From: Bos javanicus
Lineage: Eukaryota > Chordata > Mammalia > Artiodactyla > Bovidae
Length of the DNA: 64,000 bases
Reading direction: 5' to 3'
NCBI RefSeq assembly: GCF_032452875.1
Contig: NC_083885.1
Coordinates: forward strand, 65,579,625 to 65,643,624
The notes beneath the pieces are model-generated. The model saw only the letters and a program-made list of their open reading frames with translations. It ran no database searches and was not told where the DNA came from. Position numbers and translations under genes: made by a program. The number at the start of each line of letters is the position of its first letter. The stretch's first letter is position 1. Positions 30,896 through 42,209 of the stretch are shown in pieces.

Positions 30896-33558
30896 CCTGG
30901 TCTCCAGTTCTTCCCCCTTCTCCTAGCTAAGAGTTCTTTGTGACTGCTTGTGCCAGGTCATGGTCATTACTTACATGAACCATGGGCTGTTCTTGGAAAA
31001 CTCTCCTTCAGTTGTTCTTTGTAATGTTTTCTTTACTGAATACTGTCAATGCCTAGTTGCTCAAAGCCAGTGCTAGCCACTCATTGATGCTACAATCTTT
31101 TATAAGACTTGAAGTATTAAGCTTCTGAGTAGTTACACAGTGGAGGGTACAGAGAGAATCCTAGTTCTTTCAGACTAGACATGGTGAGATGGTCTCAGCA
31201 GAGAGCCTCCTGGGCCTGGGGCGTGGCAGCTGGGGGAGGACATGACATCATGGCTGTTTTCAGATCGAATCAGGAACCTGCCCTGTGTCCAGCAGTGCCT
31301 TTGGCCATACCTCATTTCTGCCTTTTCCCCATACCTGACACTTTGCTGTCTTGTCATTTCATCTGTGACTTCCGGTTCCTGACCACTTTCGCCTTTGTAG
31401 CTTCCATGGATCACCTGTTCCTCTGCACTGCTCCCTCTGCAGTGTTCTCCCACATTGACCTGCATGTGTATCATGAGGTGTGCACATATCCTTAAATAGC
31501 CCTTGAATCCTGGTCACTCAGTTCCAGTTGAATTTTACCAGGGCAGGACACAACCAGCTTTCCCCACAGCAGAAAGTTTTTGGCAGAGAAAAGAGTTGGA
31601 GACCTTGCCTCCATGCCATGTGTGTCCTTTGTCTGGTTAGGTCTCCCCTATTCTATGATCTTCACAGGCCTGCCCACTGCTGCCAAGCAACCACTTCCTC
31701 AGTTTGCCCCCAGCTCCCTGTTTTTAGAAAAAACCCATGATTCATTCTCAGTTGTGTCTGACACACCTTTATAATGGGTCTTTCCTCTCCCACCAAAGTC
31801 AACATGCATTTCCTCAGCATTTCTCTGCTTTCAGGTTATTGCCATGGAACAGAAGATGAAGAGGCCCCTTCTGAGCAGAGTTTATCTGTAGAAGCAGAGT
31901 CACAGGTCGGGGTTTCCAAGGCAGGTCCATCCATCCAGAAGATCCACCCCTGTGAGATGTGTGTCCCCATTTTAAAAGATATTTTACACCAAGCTGAGCA
32001 CTGAACAGTATACTCTTTTCAGAAACCAGACTGGGGGGTACATGTTTGAGACACTTCTGTTCCAGTGCAGACTTTCACTGGCAGCACAGGGATGACAGTG
32101 GAGAGAAGCCCTGGGAAAGAGATGTGGAGAGGGTCTCATTTGTGAGGAGCTGCCACCTCTTTGTGTCAGGGAAGCCTTTCACCGATAGGGGAGTTGGGGA
32201 GGACTGCCCAGCCACCTTGGGCCTTCTCCAGCACCAGGCAACAATCAACAATGAGGAATCACAGACTGGCAGCAAGAGTGGGCAGGCCTTTCACTGAAAA
32301 AAGTCATTACAAGTGGGGTGAGTGTGAAAAAGTTGACAGCCACAACCACAATCTTGTTCAAGATCAAAGTGTCTGCTCTAAAGAAAGACTTTATCAGTGT
32401 AACAAATGCAGTAAAGGCTTCAACTGCAACTACAGACTTGTTCAGCACCAGCAAATTCACACTGGACAAAGGCCATATGAGTGTGGTGAATGTGGGAAAT
32501 TCTTTAGCCAAATCTCTGGCCTTGTTAAACACCAGAGAATTCACAGTGGTACAAAGCCTTCTGGATGCAGAGAATGTGGAAAATTATTTACCCACAACTT
32601 TAGTCTTACAAAACACCAGAGAATTCACACTGGAGAAAGGACTTGTGAATGCAGAAAAGTCTTCAGTCACAAATCCAAACTCATTCACCGACAGAGACAA
32701 CTTACTGGAGGAATTCATTCTAAGTGTGGTGAAGGTACGAAATTATTCTGCTACAAATCCAAGCTCATTGAACACCAGAGAGTTCACACTAAAGAAAGAC
32801 CTCATGAATGCACCAAATGTGGGAAGACTTTTAGACACAGCTCTAGCCTTTTCTGGCACCAGAGTTCACAATGGGGAAAGGCCTTATGAATGCAGTGAAT
32901 GTGGGAAATCTTTTAGCTACAAATATGACCTCATTCAACACCAGAGAATTCACAGTGGAGAAAGGCCTTATGTGTGCAGTGAATGTGGAAAGTCCTTTAA
33001 AAGTTGTCTAACCTCATTCAGCACTGGAGTGTTCATACTGGTGAAAGACCATATGAGTGCAGTGTTTGTGGAAAATCCTTTAGTCACAAATTTGTCTTCA
33101 TTGAACATCAGAGAGTTCACACTGGAGAAAGACCTTTTGAGTGCACTGAATGTGGAAAATCCTTTACCTGAAAATCTGAGCTCATTCAACATCAGAGAAT
33201 TCATTCTGGCACAAGACCTTGTAAGTGCAGTGAATGTAGAAAATCTTTTAGACAACACTCTGGCCTTATTCACCACCAGAGAATTCATTCTGGAGAAAAG
33301 CCATATGAGTGTAATGAACGTGGAAAATCATTTAGCCAAAATGCTAGCCTTATTCAACACCAGAGAGTCCACACTGGAGGAAAGCCATATGAGTGTAACG
33401 AATGTGGTAAATCCTTTAGCCGAAGTGATAGCCTCATTCAACACCAGAGAGGTCACACTGGTGAGAGGCCTTATAAGTGCAGTGACTGTGAAAAATCCTT
33501 TAGCTGGAAATCTAGCCTCCTTAGACACCAGAGAGTTCACACTGGAAAAAAGTCTTAA

Positions 33559-33980
33559 ATGTTCAGGGAATGTTTTATTTCCTCATTCAGGATAACAACA
33601 CTGGAGGAGCCTGTGTGAGAGCCATTTACCTGAATTTAAACCTCTCTAATTCAAGCATATATCATGCAAGATTCCTCATAAGTTTCGGTTACATCTGCAA
33701 CTTTAAGGAAATGCATTGTACTTTCTAACCTGCCCAGAGCTGTTAGATTTATGTCACACTCAGTTTCTGACTGAAGCCATTTCACCTCTCTAGATCAGTC
33801 ACCACTCCAATAGTCTCAGGAAAACTGACCTCTGTGTTCTCGCATTTGCTTGAGGAAGTTATAAATATCCCAGGTCCTTAGCCAGATTACCATTCCTTTC
33901 TGATTTTTCAGGGAATGGATCTGACCCAGTTTTAGTCCAAAGGACCTATACTCAGCTTTCTAAGAAGAACTACATTTTTC
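33559..33980 (+). other. 3' UTR of unit B
   Basis: Follows the TAA at 33556 and aligns with the 3' UTRs of units A and D: AACAACACTGGAGGA, then CCATTTACCTGAATTTAAAC. No gene. Confidence 0.7.
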
Positions 33981-33986
33981 AGGGAC

Positions 33987-35273
33987 TACTGGGGTCCAGC
34001 CCCAGCAGGATCCAGGGATACCCTCAGGATGAACGGCGTTGGCGAGAGAGAAAACAAAGAAAAGAGAAAGAGGCTGATATTCCTTGGTTTACACAGAAAG
34101 CCAATAAAGCCCCTGACACAGGACTTGCTCTGTTCATGGAGGCCACAGGCGGCCCCTCAATGGAGTGAAACGCAGAGCACTTTCTCGATTGGGTCTTAGA
34201 AGCCCGGGCAGAAAAGTGAACTCAGAGAGCCTCTGTGCTCCAGGGGATCAACCTGAAAAAAAAAGAGAGAGAAAGAAAGAAAGAAAAAATGACATGGAGA
34301 GACCAAGCTTAGGTGGAACAGGGTCTGCAGCTTTATTTTCAAAAAGAGCTTTTATACCTTGAGTTACACATTTCCAGAAGTGAAAGATGTAGAGTTATGC
34401 AGAGTCAGCTCAACAATACATCTGTTTAACCCTTATCGAAACCAGGATGTTTTCTGCATACCTGTCCACTTACAAGCGTCTTTTCATTATCTTCTGGCTC
34501 GGAGGCCTATTAACATTTTATGACCCTTTTCTGATAAAGGTTGGTCAACCAGAAAACTTGTTTTTCCTTTGAAGTGTTTTCTTTTTATTTTTCCAATCAG
34601 TGTCACCCTCCAAAAGTACTAAATAAAGTTACATTCTTATGGAGCAAAGGTGCAGTGGGTTAAAACAAAGAAAGAACTTATTAATTCAAAGGTCTTATGT
34701 TGCTATTGTCAAGGCTACTACTTGTTTTTCTACATTCTGACTATATTAACTAATGCACTCCCAGGCACACAATGGGTAAGGGATATGGAGACTTGGCAGC
34801 AAGCACTGGCTCAACAATGAAGCCGTTCACCAGTATTATCTAATAATTTTTCACCCCTCAAAGGGCTCTATGCCCATTAGGACTTTTAGAATGCTTTAGG
34901 CTTCCCGTGCATTTCATGTTTGGGAAGTTGTGAACAGTCATGTGTGTTAGTTGCAAGGGTGTGGACAAACCTGCCAGGCAAGCTAGAATGCCAACAGAAG
35001 TTTGAATTGAAATACTCCTTTCATGCCCAGAAGACGTTAACTAGAGCCTTAAGTTGATCTTTTTCAGAGAAAGGTGGTCGGGGATAGCCCCCTGTTAATG
35101 TCAGAAGAGTTGGTGAAAGGCATAAATAGTAAACAGTAGACAGACAGACTTTGGTTTCGGGGTAGATGCTCCAGCAGGTCCAGGGAGTCCCTCGAGTCCT
35201 GATCCACTTTGCCTGTCAGATCTCCTCCGCATGACCTTGTCATGGGTGGGATCTCCCATGCTGGCTCCCGGCA
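33987..35273 (-). mobile_element. Class II (ERVK-type) solo LTR with 6-bp target duplication
   Basis: About 1.29 kb. Plus-strand ends TACTGGGGTCCAGC (TG mutated to TA) and GGCTCCCGGCA parallel the LTR at 30.1 kb. A minus-strand TATAAAAGC lies near 34352 and AATAAAGC near 34334. AGGGAC flanks both sides (33981-33986 and 35274-35279). Six-base duplications are typical of class II retroviruses. An AG-rich microsatellite is at about 34258-34290. No viral genes. Confidence 0.85.
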
Positions 35274-35810
35274 AGGGACATTATTGTTCTTATGTCATAC
35301 TTGTAATGAATTTTTCCAGGTTCTAATTTACTAACCTGGGAACTGCTTGCTGCACATTGCTCTGGATTGTGATCTTTTGTAAAGGCCCACTCTTGCAACT
35401 TTAATTTTGGCAGGTCTATTCTCTCATCCACAGGGATTTGGAAGCAGAATTATGATCGATGAGCAGGTAGGAGAGAACAGATTTTGTGAGAATCCCAAAC
35501 TTACTGTGCTTTCTAGGACCTTATTATGGCAGGAAATAAACAGCTCTTTGTACAGCTGTGGTCTAATTTGCATTGCTCCCCAAGGCCTTGCAAGAAAGAC
35601 TGCAGGGCCTTGTGGTCCTAATTGGTGGATGCTGCCAGGATTTTTGGAGAGGTTGGAAGTCACCCTAAAGAGGAGGCCTTTGTTTTGAGGACCCCCAGTG
35701 CTTCTGTGAGCAACATGAAAATTTTATTCCCTTGTTTACATACTTCCTAGCCCCACTGAGGGGGGCTTTTCCCCAGGTTTTGTGCCATGATGTGCAAATT
35801 TTAATAGGCT

Positions 35811-36090
35811 GCTGCTGCTGCTGCTAAGTTGCTTCAGTCATGTCCGACTCTGTGCGACCCCAGAGACGGCAGCCCACCAGGCTCCCCGTCCCTGGGATTC
35901 TCCAGGCAAGAACACTGGAGTGGGTTGCCATTTCCTTCTCCAATGCATGAAAGTGAAAAGTGAAAGTGAAGTCGCTCAGTCGCTCGGTCATAGACTCCTA
36001 GCGACCCTATGGACTGCAGCCTACCAGGCTCATCCATCCATGGGATTTTCCAGGCAAGAGTACTGGAGTGGGTTGCCATTGCCTTCTCCG
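35811..36090 (-). mobile_element. Bov-A2 SINE, minus, with target duplication
   Basis: (CTG)n start, two-unit body with the AATGCATGAAAGTGAAAAG linker. TTTAATAGGCT flanks both ends (35800-35810, 36091-36101). Confidence 0.93.
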
Positions 36091-36262
36091 TTTAATAGGC
36101 TAGTGTCATTTATTGTTAGACTATAAGAATCAGGTAGAATCATTATTGGTGTTACTCAGCCAAACTCAAGTCCACTTGCCCAGGTGTAGCACAGCCAGTC
36201 TACTGACTCCAGGTTGTGGTGAAATGAAGCATAGCATTTATTGCAGGGCACTAAGCAAGGAC

Positions 36263-36442
36263 AGGGCATCCCAGGTGGCTCAGTGGTAAAGAATCCACCT
36301 GCAGTGCAGAAGACGCAGGTTCGATCCCTGGAGGAGGAAATTCTCTTGCCCAGAGAATACCATGGACAGAGGAGCCTGGTGGGATACAGTCCATAGAATT
36401 GCAAAGAGGCAGACATGACTGAAGGGACTGAGCACGCACATA
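36263..36442 (+). mobile_element. Bov-tA SINE
   Basis: GGCATCCCAGGTGGCTCAGT head to GACTGAAGGGACTGAGCACG; middle shortened. Confidence 0.88.
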
Positions 36443-36793
36443 CAGAAGCAAGGAGAATGGGCAGCTAATGTTCAAAATACCTGAACTCCCCAGTGGATTT
36501 CAGGGAAGAGTTTTTAAAGGAAACATCTGGTTTGAGTGTTGCTTCTCATGGACTTTCTTCTGATTGCTTGTATTGAGTTAACAGGGTGATGTTTGGGTTT
36601 TCTTAATCATCAACCTGCTAGTTTCAACCAGCCTGGGGTCTGTGTGCTTATGGTCAGCATGTAGTCACTATCTTCCACCTGGGTGGGGGTCTTGGTTTCT
36701 ACAGAACAGCTCAAAAGTATGTGTCAGATTGTTCTATGTATCCCTTGAGGAGGAACTAAGACTCTGTTTTATTGCTGGGCTGTTGTTTATGAT

Positions 36794-37006
36794 GGGCTTC
36801 CCAGGGGGCTCAGTGGTAAAGAATCCACCTGCCAAGCAGGAGATATGAGTTTGATCCCTGGGTCGGGAAGATCCCCTGGAGAAGGAAATGGCAACCCACT
36901 CCAGTATTCCTGATTGGAGAATTTCATGGACAGTGGAGCCTGGTGGGCTACAGTCCATGGGGTCGCAAAAGAGTTAGACAGGACTTAGAGACTAAACAGC
37001 AGCAAT
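36794..37006 (+). mobile_element. Bov-tA SINE
   Basis: GGGCTTCCCAGGGGGCTCAG head to CTTAGAGACTAAACAGCAGC. Confidence 0.92.
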
Positions 37007-38117
37007 GGCAGCATTGTTTAAGCTGTCATTACTCTTCTTTCTTGACTGCTTTTCCTTTGTTTCTCTTTTCCCCCACTTCCTTAATTAGGAGCTGCTTGAA
37101 TCTGTTCTTTGGAACTCAGAGAAAGCCTTGGAAACTAAAGCCTTTTTCTATCAATACTAACAAACAAGGGACATGGAGGAACTTTTGTGCCCAGGAGGAC
37201 CCATGGGGTCCTGCTTTTATTTGATAGTCCTCAATCCTGGGTGGAACAGGGACAGGACAAGAAAAGGAATACAATTTTGAGTAGAGATGTTAACCATAAA
37301 TTTGGCAGGGGAACTCAGTTTTAAAGGGGGTTGGTTTCATTGGTGCAGAAACACTGAATTATTCGGGAGTTGAGAAGACTGCAGTAAATTAGACAGAATA
37401 TGCCTCTTCTGAAAGTTCATCCACAAATGTTCCAGTGACCATATACTGTGGGATCAATGTGTAAGAAATTCTTGGGACCCCTGTAAGAAATTCTTGGGAC
37501 CTCTGTAACTGTATTTCCTATAGGTGAGATTTGTGGGCTCCTATAGCAGTTCTGTGCTGTCCCCTCAAGGCCACTGCTCTACTGGTAGGAAAACAAAGAT
37601 AGAAGGGCAATCCTGTTGTCCAAGGATATGTCTTTTGTGACCCAGCCAGCAGTTCTGTTGATTCAAGTGGCAATATTGCTTGCCAATATTTGCTGCCACT
37701 GAGGCAAGGCTGCTTCCCAGGGCATAAGGAGAGAGATGGTAGAGACCATACGGGGTTCCCAACCTAATTAACCAGGAGAAGTGGGACATCTAGGCTTTTA
37801 TTTGGAACCACTTTTTAAGGCTTTATTAAGATTTAGCAAACGGTAAGGTAACCCTTGAACAACACGGATTGTGTAACTGACGTACTACAAAGTGCACTTA
37901 CCTAATGGGTAAGATTTGATAAACTTTGACATTTCTGTAAAGCTGTGAAACCATCATCACAATCATTAAAGTTAATTTAACTCACATATTTACCTCATGC
38001 CCTTTTGGAATTTCATTCCCTACTCTCCTCAGCCCTACAGATAACCATTGATTCATTTACTTATTTTCCTCTATAATAGGTTAGTTTGTTATTTCTGTAA
38101 TTTTAAATAGGCACCAT

Positions 38118-38396
38118 CGGAGAAGGCAATGGCACCCCACTCCAGTACTCTTGCCTGGAAAATCCCATGGACGGAGGAGCCTGGTAGGCTGCAGTCCATG
38201 GGGTCGCTGAGAGTCGGACACGACTGAGTGACTTCACTTTCACTTTGCACTTTCATGCACTGGAGAAGGAAATGGCAACCCATTCCAGTGTTCTTGCCGG
38301 GAGAATCCCAGGGACGGGGGAGCCTGGTGGGCTGCCGTCTATGGGGTTGCACAGAGTCGGACACGACTGAAGCGACTTAGCCTGGCATAGCATAGC
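38118..38396 (+). mobile_element. Bov-A2 SINE with target duplication
   Basis: Starts CGGAGAAGGCAATGGCACCC, two units, ends GAAGCGACTTAGCCTGGCAT. AAATAGGCACCAT flanks both sides (38105-38117, 38397-38409). Confidence 0.93.
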
Positions 38397-38409
38397 AAAT
38401 AGGCACCAT

Positions 38410-39527
38410 AAGATGTATATCCTTTTTTAAAAAAAACTGATTTACTTCATGCTGCATGATTATTTTGTGATTCAACAATGATGCTTATATAAGTAGTTTT
38501 TTTTTTTTTTTTTAATTGCTGAGTGGTCTTCTATTCTTTGGATAACCACCTTATTTATCCATTCATCTGTGTATGGACATTGGGTTATTTCCAGGTTCGG
38601 AGTATTACAAATAAAACTGCTTTAAATACTTGAATTTGTTCTTTGTATGAATATGTAGTATTTCCCAGACTGTTACTTGTGTAGGTAGATGTTTAACATT
38701 TTTACATCTGCCCACTCTGATCTAAAGCGTTCGTTCCTTTTTGTCTTTCTACCAACTGTGTATGAGAATTTCAGTTCCTGTACAACATAGCCAATGCTTG
38801 ATATAGTTGATCTTTTAAAATTTTAGGTGTTAAAATGAGTGTGTGGTTGTAGCTCTTTGGTTTTATTTCCATTTTCCTAAGAATTCATGATGTTGGGCAT
38901 TTTTTCATGCATTTATTTGCCCTCTGTTTATTTTCTTTGGTAAAAAGACTACTTATAACTTTTGACTACTTTCTTTTTATGTGTTTACTTATTATTTTAA
39001 CAAATAAGACAGTGTAGAAACAAAGACACATGTTGGAATTCCACTCTTCCTTCAGCAACGTGACTTCTTTATCTTATGGTACAGTTGTTTTTGAATACTG
39101 GAAGGAAACTATTTGTCCTCAATTTTTTGCCCTGTGCACCACCTAAAGTCCACATGCACCATATACTTTTATATTTAATCTGCATTAACACATTTTCCAC
39201 TACATTCTTAAGACTAAATATTCAGTAATACATTAAATAAGTCCCAGGTTTGTAGTCTTTGTGTTAATTTCTCTGGTGTAAATATTCCTGTCATGGTATA
39301 TACATATTGTCATGGTCAATTTCAAACTGCCAAAATGGTGTCACTGAACATGAAGTTGGTAAGCTATTTCAGTAGCACATTATTAGTTATTTCCAACATG
39401 CTGATACAGTAGCCACAAATAACCTCAAAGAAACAGATAATAACAAGAGTCAAGTGATTAGAAAGTGTCATGTTTTAAATACTTGCTTTTTAAAAATCGT
39501 TTGATTTAAATTGACTTTGGGAATTTT
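38410..39527 (-). mobile_element. Old L1-derived DNA in unit B flank
   Basis: Reverse L1 3'-like pattern (TTATTTATCCATTCATCTGT..GGGTTATTTCCAGG near 38550), paralogous to 1.5-2.76 kb and 59.3-59.76 kb. Shared GTCACTGAACATGAAGTTGG near 39340 matches 2525-2545. No gene. Confidence 0.5.
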
Positions 39528-39630
39528 CTAGCAGTGCAGTGATGAGGACTTGGCAGTTTCACTGATGTAGGCCTGGATTCAGTGTTTGCTCAGGGAGTTA
39601 AGATCCTGCAGGCTGCAAAGCATGGCAAAT
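39528..39630 (+). mobile_element. CHR-type SINE, degenerate
   Basis: GGGAATTTTCTAGCAGTGCA head, GGGAGTTAAGATCCTGCAGG. Confidence 0.65.
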
Positions 39631-39655
39631 TAGGCGTGTGTGTGTGTGTGTGAGC

Positions 39656-39750
39656 AAACTCCAGAAGACAGTAGAGGACAGAGGACCCTGGCGTGCTGCC
39701 GTCCGTGGAGTCACAAAGAGTTGGGTATGACTTAGTGACTGAACAGCTAT
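39656..39750 (+). mobile_element. Bov-tA 3' fragment
   Basis: GAGGACAGAGGACCCTGGCG to TTAGTGACTGAACAGC, preceded by a GT run. Confidence 0.7.
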
Positions 39751-39839
39751 ACACACACACATATATATATATAAGATTAGCTTGAACTGTACATTTTTTT
39801 TTAGACTGCTATATTAAAACTTTATGGTAACCTTAAACC

Positions 39840-40085
39840 AAAAGAAAAAAAAAAGACCTACAAAAACAAATTCAAAATAATTAACAAAATGGCAGTAAGA
39901 ACATACATGTTGATAATTACCTTAAATCTTAATGGATTAAATGCTCCAACCAAAAAACAGACTGGCTGAATGGATACAAAAACAAGATCCCCACAAATGC
40001 TGTCTATGAGAGACCCACCTCAGATCTAGGGACACTGAAAGTGAGAGGATAGAAAAAAGTACTCCATGCAAATAGGAATTAAATA
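39840..40085 (+). mobile_element. L1 ORF2 (endonuclease-region) fragment
   Basis: CTTAAATCTTAATGGATTAA, CAAAAACAAGATCCCCACAA and GAGACCCACCTCAGATCTAG are typical of L1 ORF2. It stops where the SDHAF3 retrocopy begins. Confidence 0.7.
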
Positions 40086-40915
40086 ATGACCTTGGAATTC
40101 TGTATCTATCATGATATACTTATCTGATACAGCTAGAGCCACAAGATTAATGCTTAAACATGAATAGCATTAAAACAAATTTACATATAAAATTTTGGGG
40201 AAAATTTCACAAGCTTGTCCAGTTTACAACCATTCTTTCTTATGTAGTCCAAAACACAAATCCTATCCAGGAACTGTTACTACTTCAATAAATGCAGTTT
40301 CATCCACTCATGATCCTGATCTGTATATTACAACATTCAAAATATCCCCAAATAAAAGAATATTTCATTAACACCAGGCATTCTCAAAACCTAAAAGCTT
40401 AAGAAACAAATTTTAGAAACCAATTAGTTAAAGGGCTCTGAACTTGAAATGCTTTTTGAAACTGTATTATATAGACTAAAGCTTCGGTTCCCTAGACTCA
40501 GTAATATTAAATTGCCTGTTGGGTTTAGTGGCTTCTTGCATCAGTTCCTGCAACTGTCCAATCTGTTCATCACCAAAGTCATTAAGTTTTTCTTCTGGTA
40601 GGGAGATTCCAAAACACACTTTTTCAGTTGAAATTTGTCTGCTTTCATTAGCTTGTTGCCACAGCACTGCTGCATATGCCTCCCATTCCTGCAGGAATCG
40701 CTCGGCCTCTTTAGAACCAGCGGTCTTGTGTCTCCTAAATTCGTCCTTCACGTACTGGTCGCCAAGGTCTTTGAGGTCTGGGGACAGAACCCGGTGCAGC
40801 AGCAAAATGCGCCGATACAAGGCCCGGACACGCGAGACATGCAGAGCAGACATAATGCCGCGCGTGGACCCCAGCCCGCGCCTGCGCAGAAGGTCAGCGC
40901 CCGCTTCTGAACTGT
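40086..40915 (-). CDS. SDHAF3: SDHAF3 retrocopy with intact reading frame
   Basis: An uninterrupted intronless frame on the minus strand from ATG at 40853 to TAG at 40476 encodes 125 aa, the length of human SDHAF3, a mitochondrial LYR-motif factor that helps mature the iron-sulfur subunit of succinate dehydrogenase. Recognisable parts: HVSRVRALYRR (LYR at residues 12-14), DQYVKDEFRRHKT, RFLQEWE, PEEKLNDF and GQLQELMQEATKPNRQF. About 60 bp of GC-rich 5' UTR and some 390 bp of 3' UTR-like sequence come with it. SDHAF3 itself has an intron and maps elsewhere in mammals, so this is a processed copy; no break is visible. L1 fragments lie on both sides and no clear poly(A) tail was found. Whether it is expressed is unknown; a pseudogene is the default view. 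Confidence 0.8.
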
Positions 40916-40934
40916 ACGTATTTAAAGTGTACAC

Positions 40935-41015
40935 TTTGTACTGATGTATGGCAAAACCCATTACAATATTGATAAGTAATTATCCAATTTAAATAAATAA
41001 ATTTGAAAAAATAAA
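40935..41015 (+). mobile_element. L1 3' end fragment
   Basis: GATGTATGGCAAAACCCATT, CAATATTGATAAGTAATTAT, then an A-rich end; similar to 29.1 kb. Confidence 0.65.
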
Positions 41016-41227
41016 ACATATTTTGGTATTTCCATACATGCTTGCATCCCTGAAACCAGATTTTCTCCTGCCTATTTCCGTTTATCTTTCCGTTTATCTT
41101 TATATGTGTATAAAATTATACACACATATTCTACCTTTTATAATGGCTCTTTTCACATATATCCATAAATACTTTGCTATGAAACCCCATGAACACTTTC
41201 CAGTCTTCATCATGATGTATCATTTTC

Positions 41228-41857
41228 TATTTTTTCACTTTTATTTGCATTTTTTTTTTGCGGCATTTATTCCCGGGCCATAAGTGTTTGTTTCTTCAGT
41301 TTCTTCTGGGATGTCTTTTTCTCCTGTGCAACCTCCTCTTCTGGTTTAGGAACAGTCTGTTCTTTTTCAGTAAGGATCATCTCGATGTGGCAGAGAGAGC
41401 TCATGTAGGGGTTGATCCGACCATGAGCTCTGTAAGTCCTGCGCCGCATCTTGGGGGCTTTGTTCACTTGGATGTGCTCAATGACCAGAGAATCTACATC
41501 TAAGCCCTTAAGTTCAGCACGACTCTCCGCATTTTTGAGCACGTGTAGTAAAAATTCAGCACTCTCTTGGGCCACCGACCCTGCATCCAGCCCCACTGTT
41601 TGGCCTTTGCACACCTACCAACTCCACCACTGTAAGACAGAATGGCACACATTGCTTCTTTAAAGTGACATCCTGCGGCTACTTGGTGGCTTTTCGGATA
41701 TGCATACCCTTTATGGCCTGGGCAGTTTTACGAGTGTTCTTAAAGTGAACACAAAGATTTGAACCTCTTGGTTTGCATGATTTTGTGGGGTTTTCTGGGT
41801 CAAGTGAATAGCGCACCATTTTTAGGGGTCACCTCAGGCCGCTTACTGGGAAAAAAG
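41228..41857 (-). pseudogene. RPL17: RPL17 processed pseudogene
   Basis: Minus-strand copy of the large-subunit ribosomal protein L17 mRNA. Start ATG complement at 41817-41819 (MVRYSLDPENPTKSC follows), then a premature TAG at 41679-41681 and a frame change near 41625. The C-terminal part from 41614 to 41267 is open (AELKGLDVDSLVIEHIQVNK, then MRRRTYRAHGR). It is intronless, has AATAAA in the proper place and an A tail (T run at 41250-41259), and is flanked by a 17-bp duplication CATGATGTATCATTTTC (41211-41227 and 41858-41874). It is a textbook LINE-mediated retrocopy and cannot encode full L17. Confidence 0.93.
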
Positions 41858-41894
41858 CATGATGTATCATTTTCATGGTGTTCTTTATCTTCAT

Positions 41895-42170
41895 TGGAGA
41901 AGGCAATGGCACCCCACTCCAGTCCTCTTGCCTGGAAAATCCCATGGATGGAGGAGCCTGGTAGGCTACAGACCATGGGGTCGCTAGGAGTCGGACACGA
42001 CTGAGCAACTTCACTTTCACTTTTCACTTTCCTGCATCGGAGAAGGAAATGGCAACCCACTCCAGTGTTCTTGCCTGGAGAATCCCAGGGACAGGGGAGC
42101 CTGGTGGGCTGCCGTCTATGGGGTCACACAGAGTCAGACATGACTGAAGCGACTTAGCAGCAGCAGCAGA
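41895..42170 (+). mobile_element. Bov-A2 SINE
   Basis: GGAGAAGGCAATGGCACCCC start, two units, ends in GACTTAGCAGCAGCAGCAGA. Confidence 0.92.
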
Positions 42171-42209
42171 TTAACGGGTTACATTTACTTTATAATCCCA
42201 GATATACCA

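Larger units (their letters stand above)
26428..33558 (+). pseudogene. KRAB C2H2 zinc-finger pseudogene (unit B)
   Basis: Exon 1: 26428-26463 (MAVVATLRDPPQ, donor GTAAAC). KRAB-A exon: 29707-29830 (acceptor TATGACAG, donor GTAAGA), with FEDVAIDFSQEEW and VMLEN; 124 bp against 127 in unit D. Finger exon: begins 31835 after TTTCAG with the expected split glycine codon. It is broken: TGA at 32002-32004, frame changes near 32005-32045, near 32295, near 32862 (two bases lost in an HQRVH motif) and near 33005, and an in-frame TGA at 33169-33171. About 14 C2H2 fingers can be traced before TAA at 33556. Relatives are KRAB repressors that recruit TRIM28. The post-KRAB spacer (HGTEDEEAPSEQ) is like the ZNF211/ZNF551/ZNF154 group; I cannot assign an orthologue. 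Confidence 0.88.
35280..37830 (+). other. 3' flank of unit B, paralogous to the A and D flanks, with SINEs
   Basis: Between the SINEs listed separately, blocks match the other units; for example GTGACCCAGCCAGCAGTTCT and GAGGCAAGGCTGCTTCC near 37640-37715 match 58.90 kb and 1.36-1.43 kb. I see no gene. Confidence 0.6.

Noticed and set aside
32318..33595. 425-codon open frame in the unit B finger exon
   Set aside because: Only a short stretch (about 32870-33000) is in the finger frame. The rest is the off-frame reading of C2H2 repeats, so this is not a novel repeat protein.
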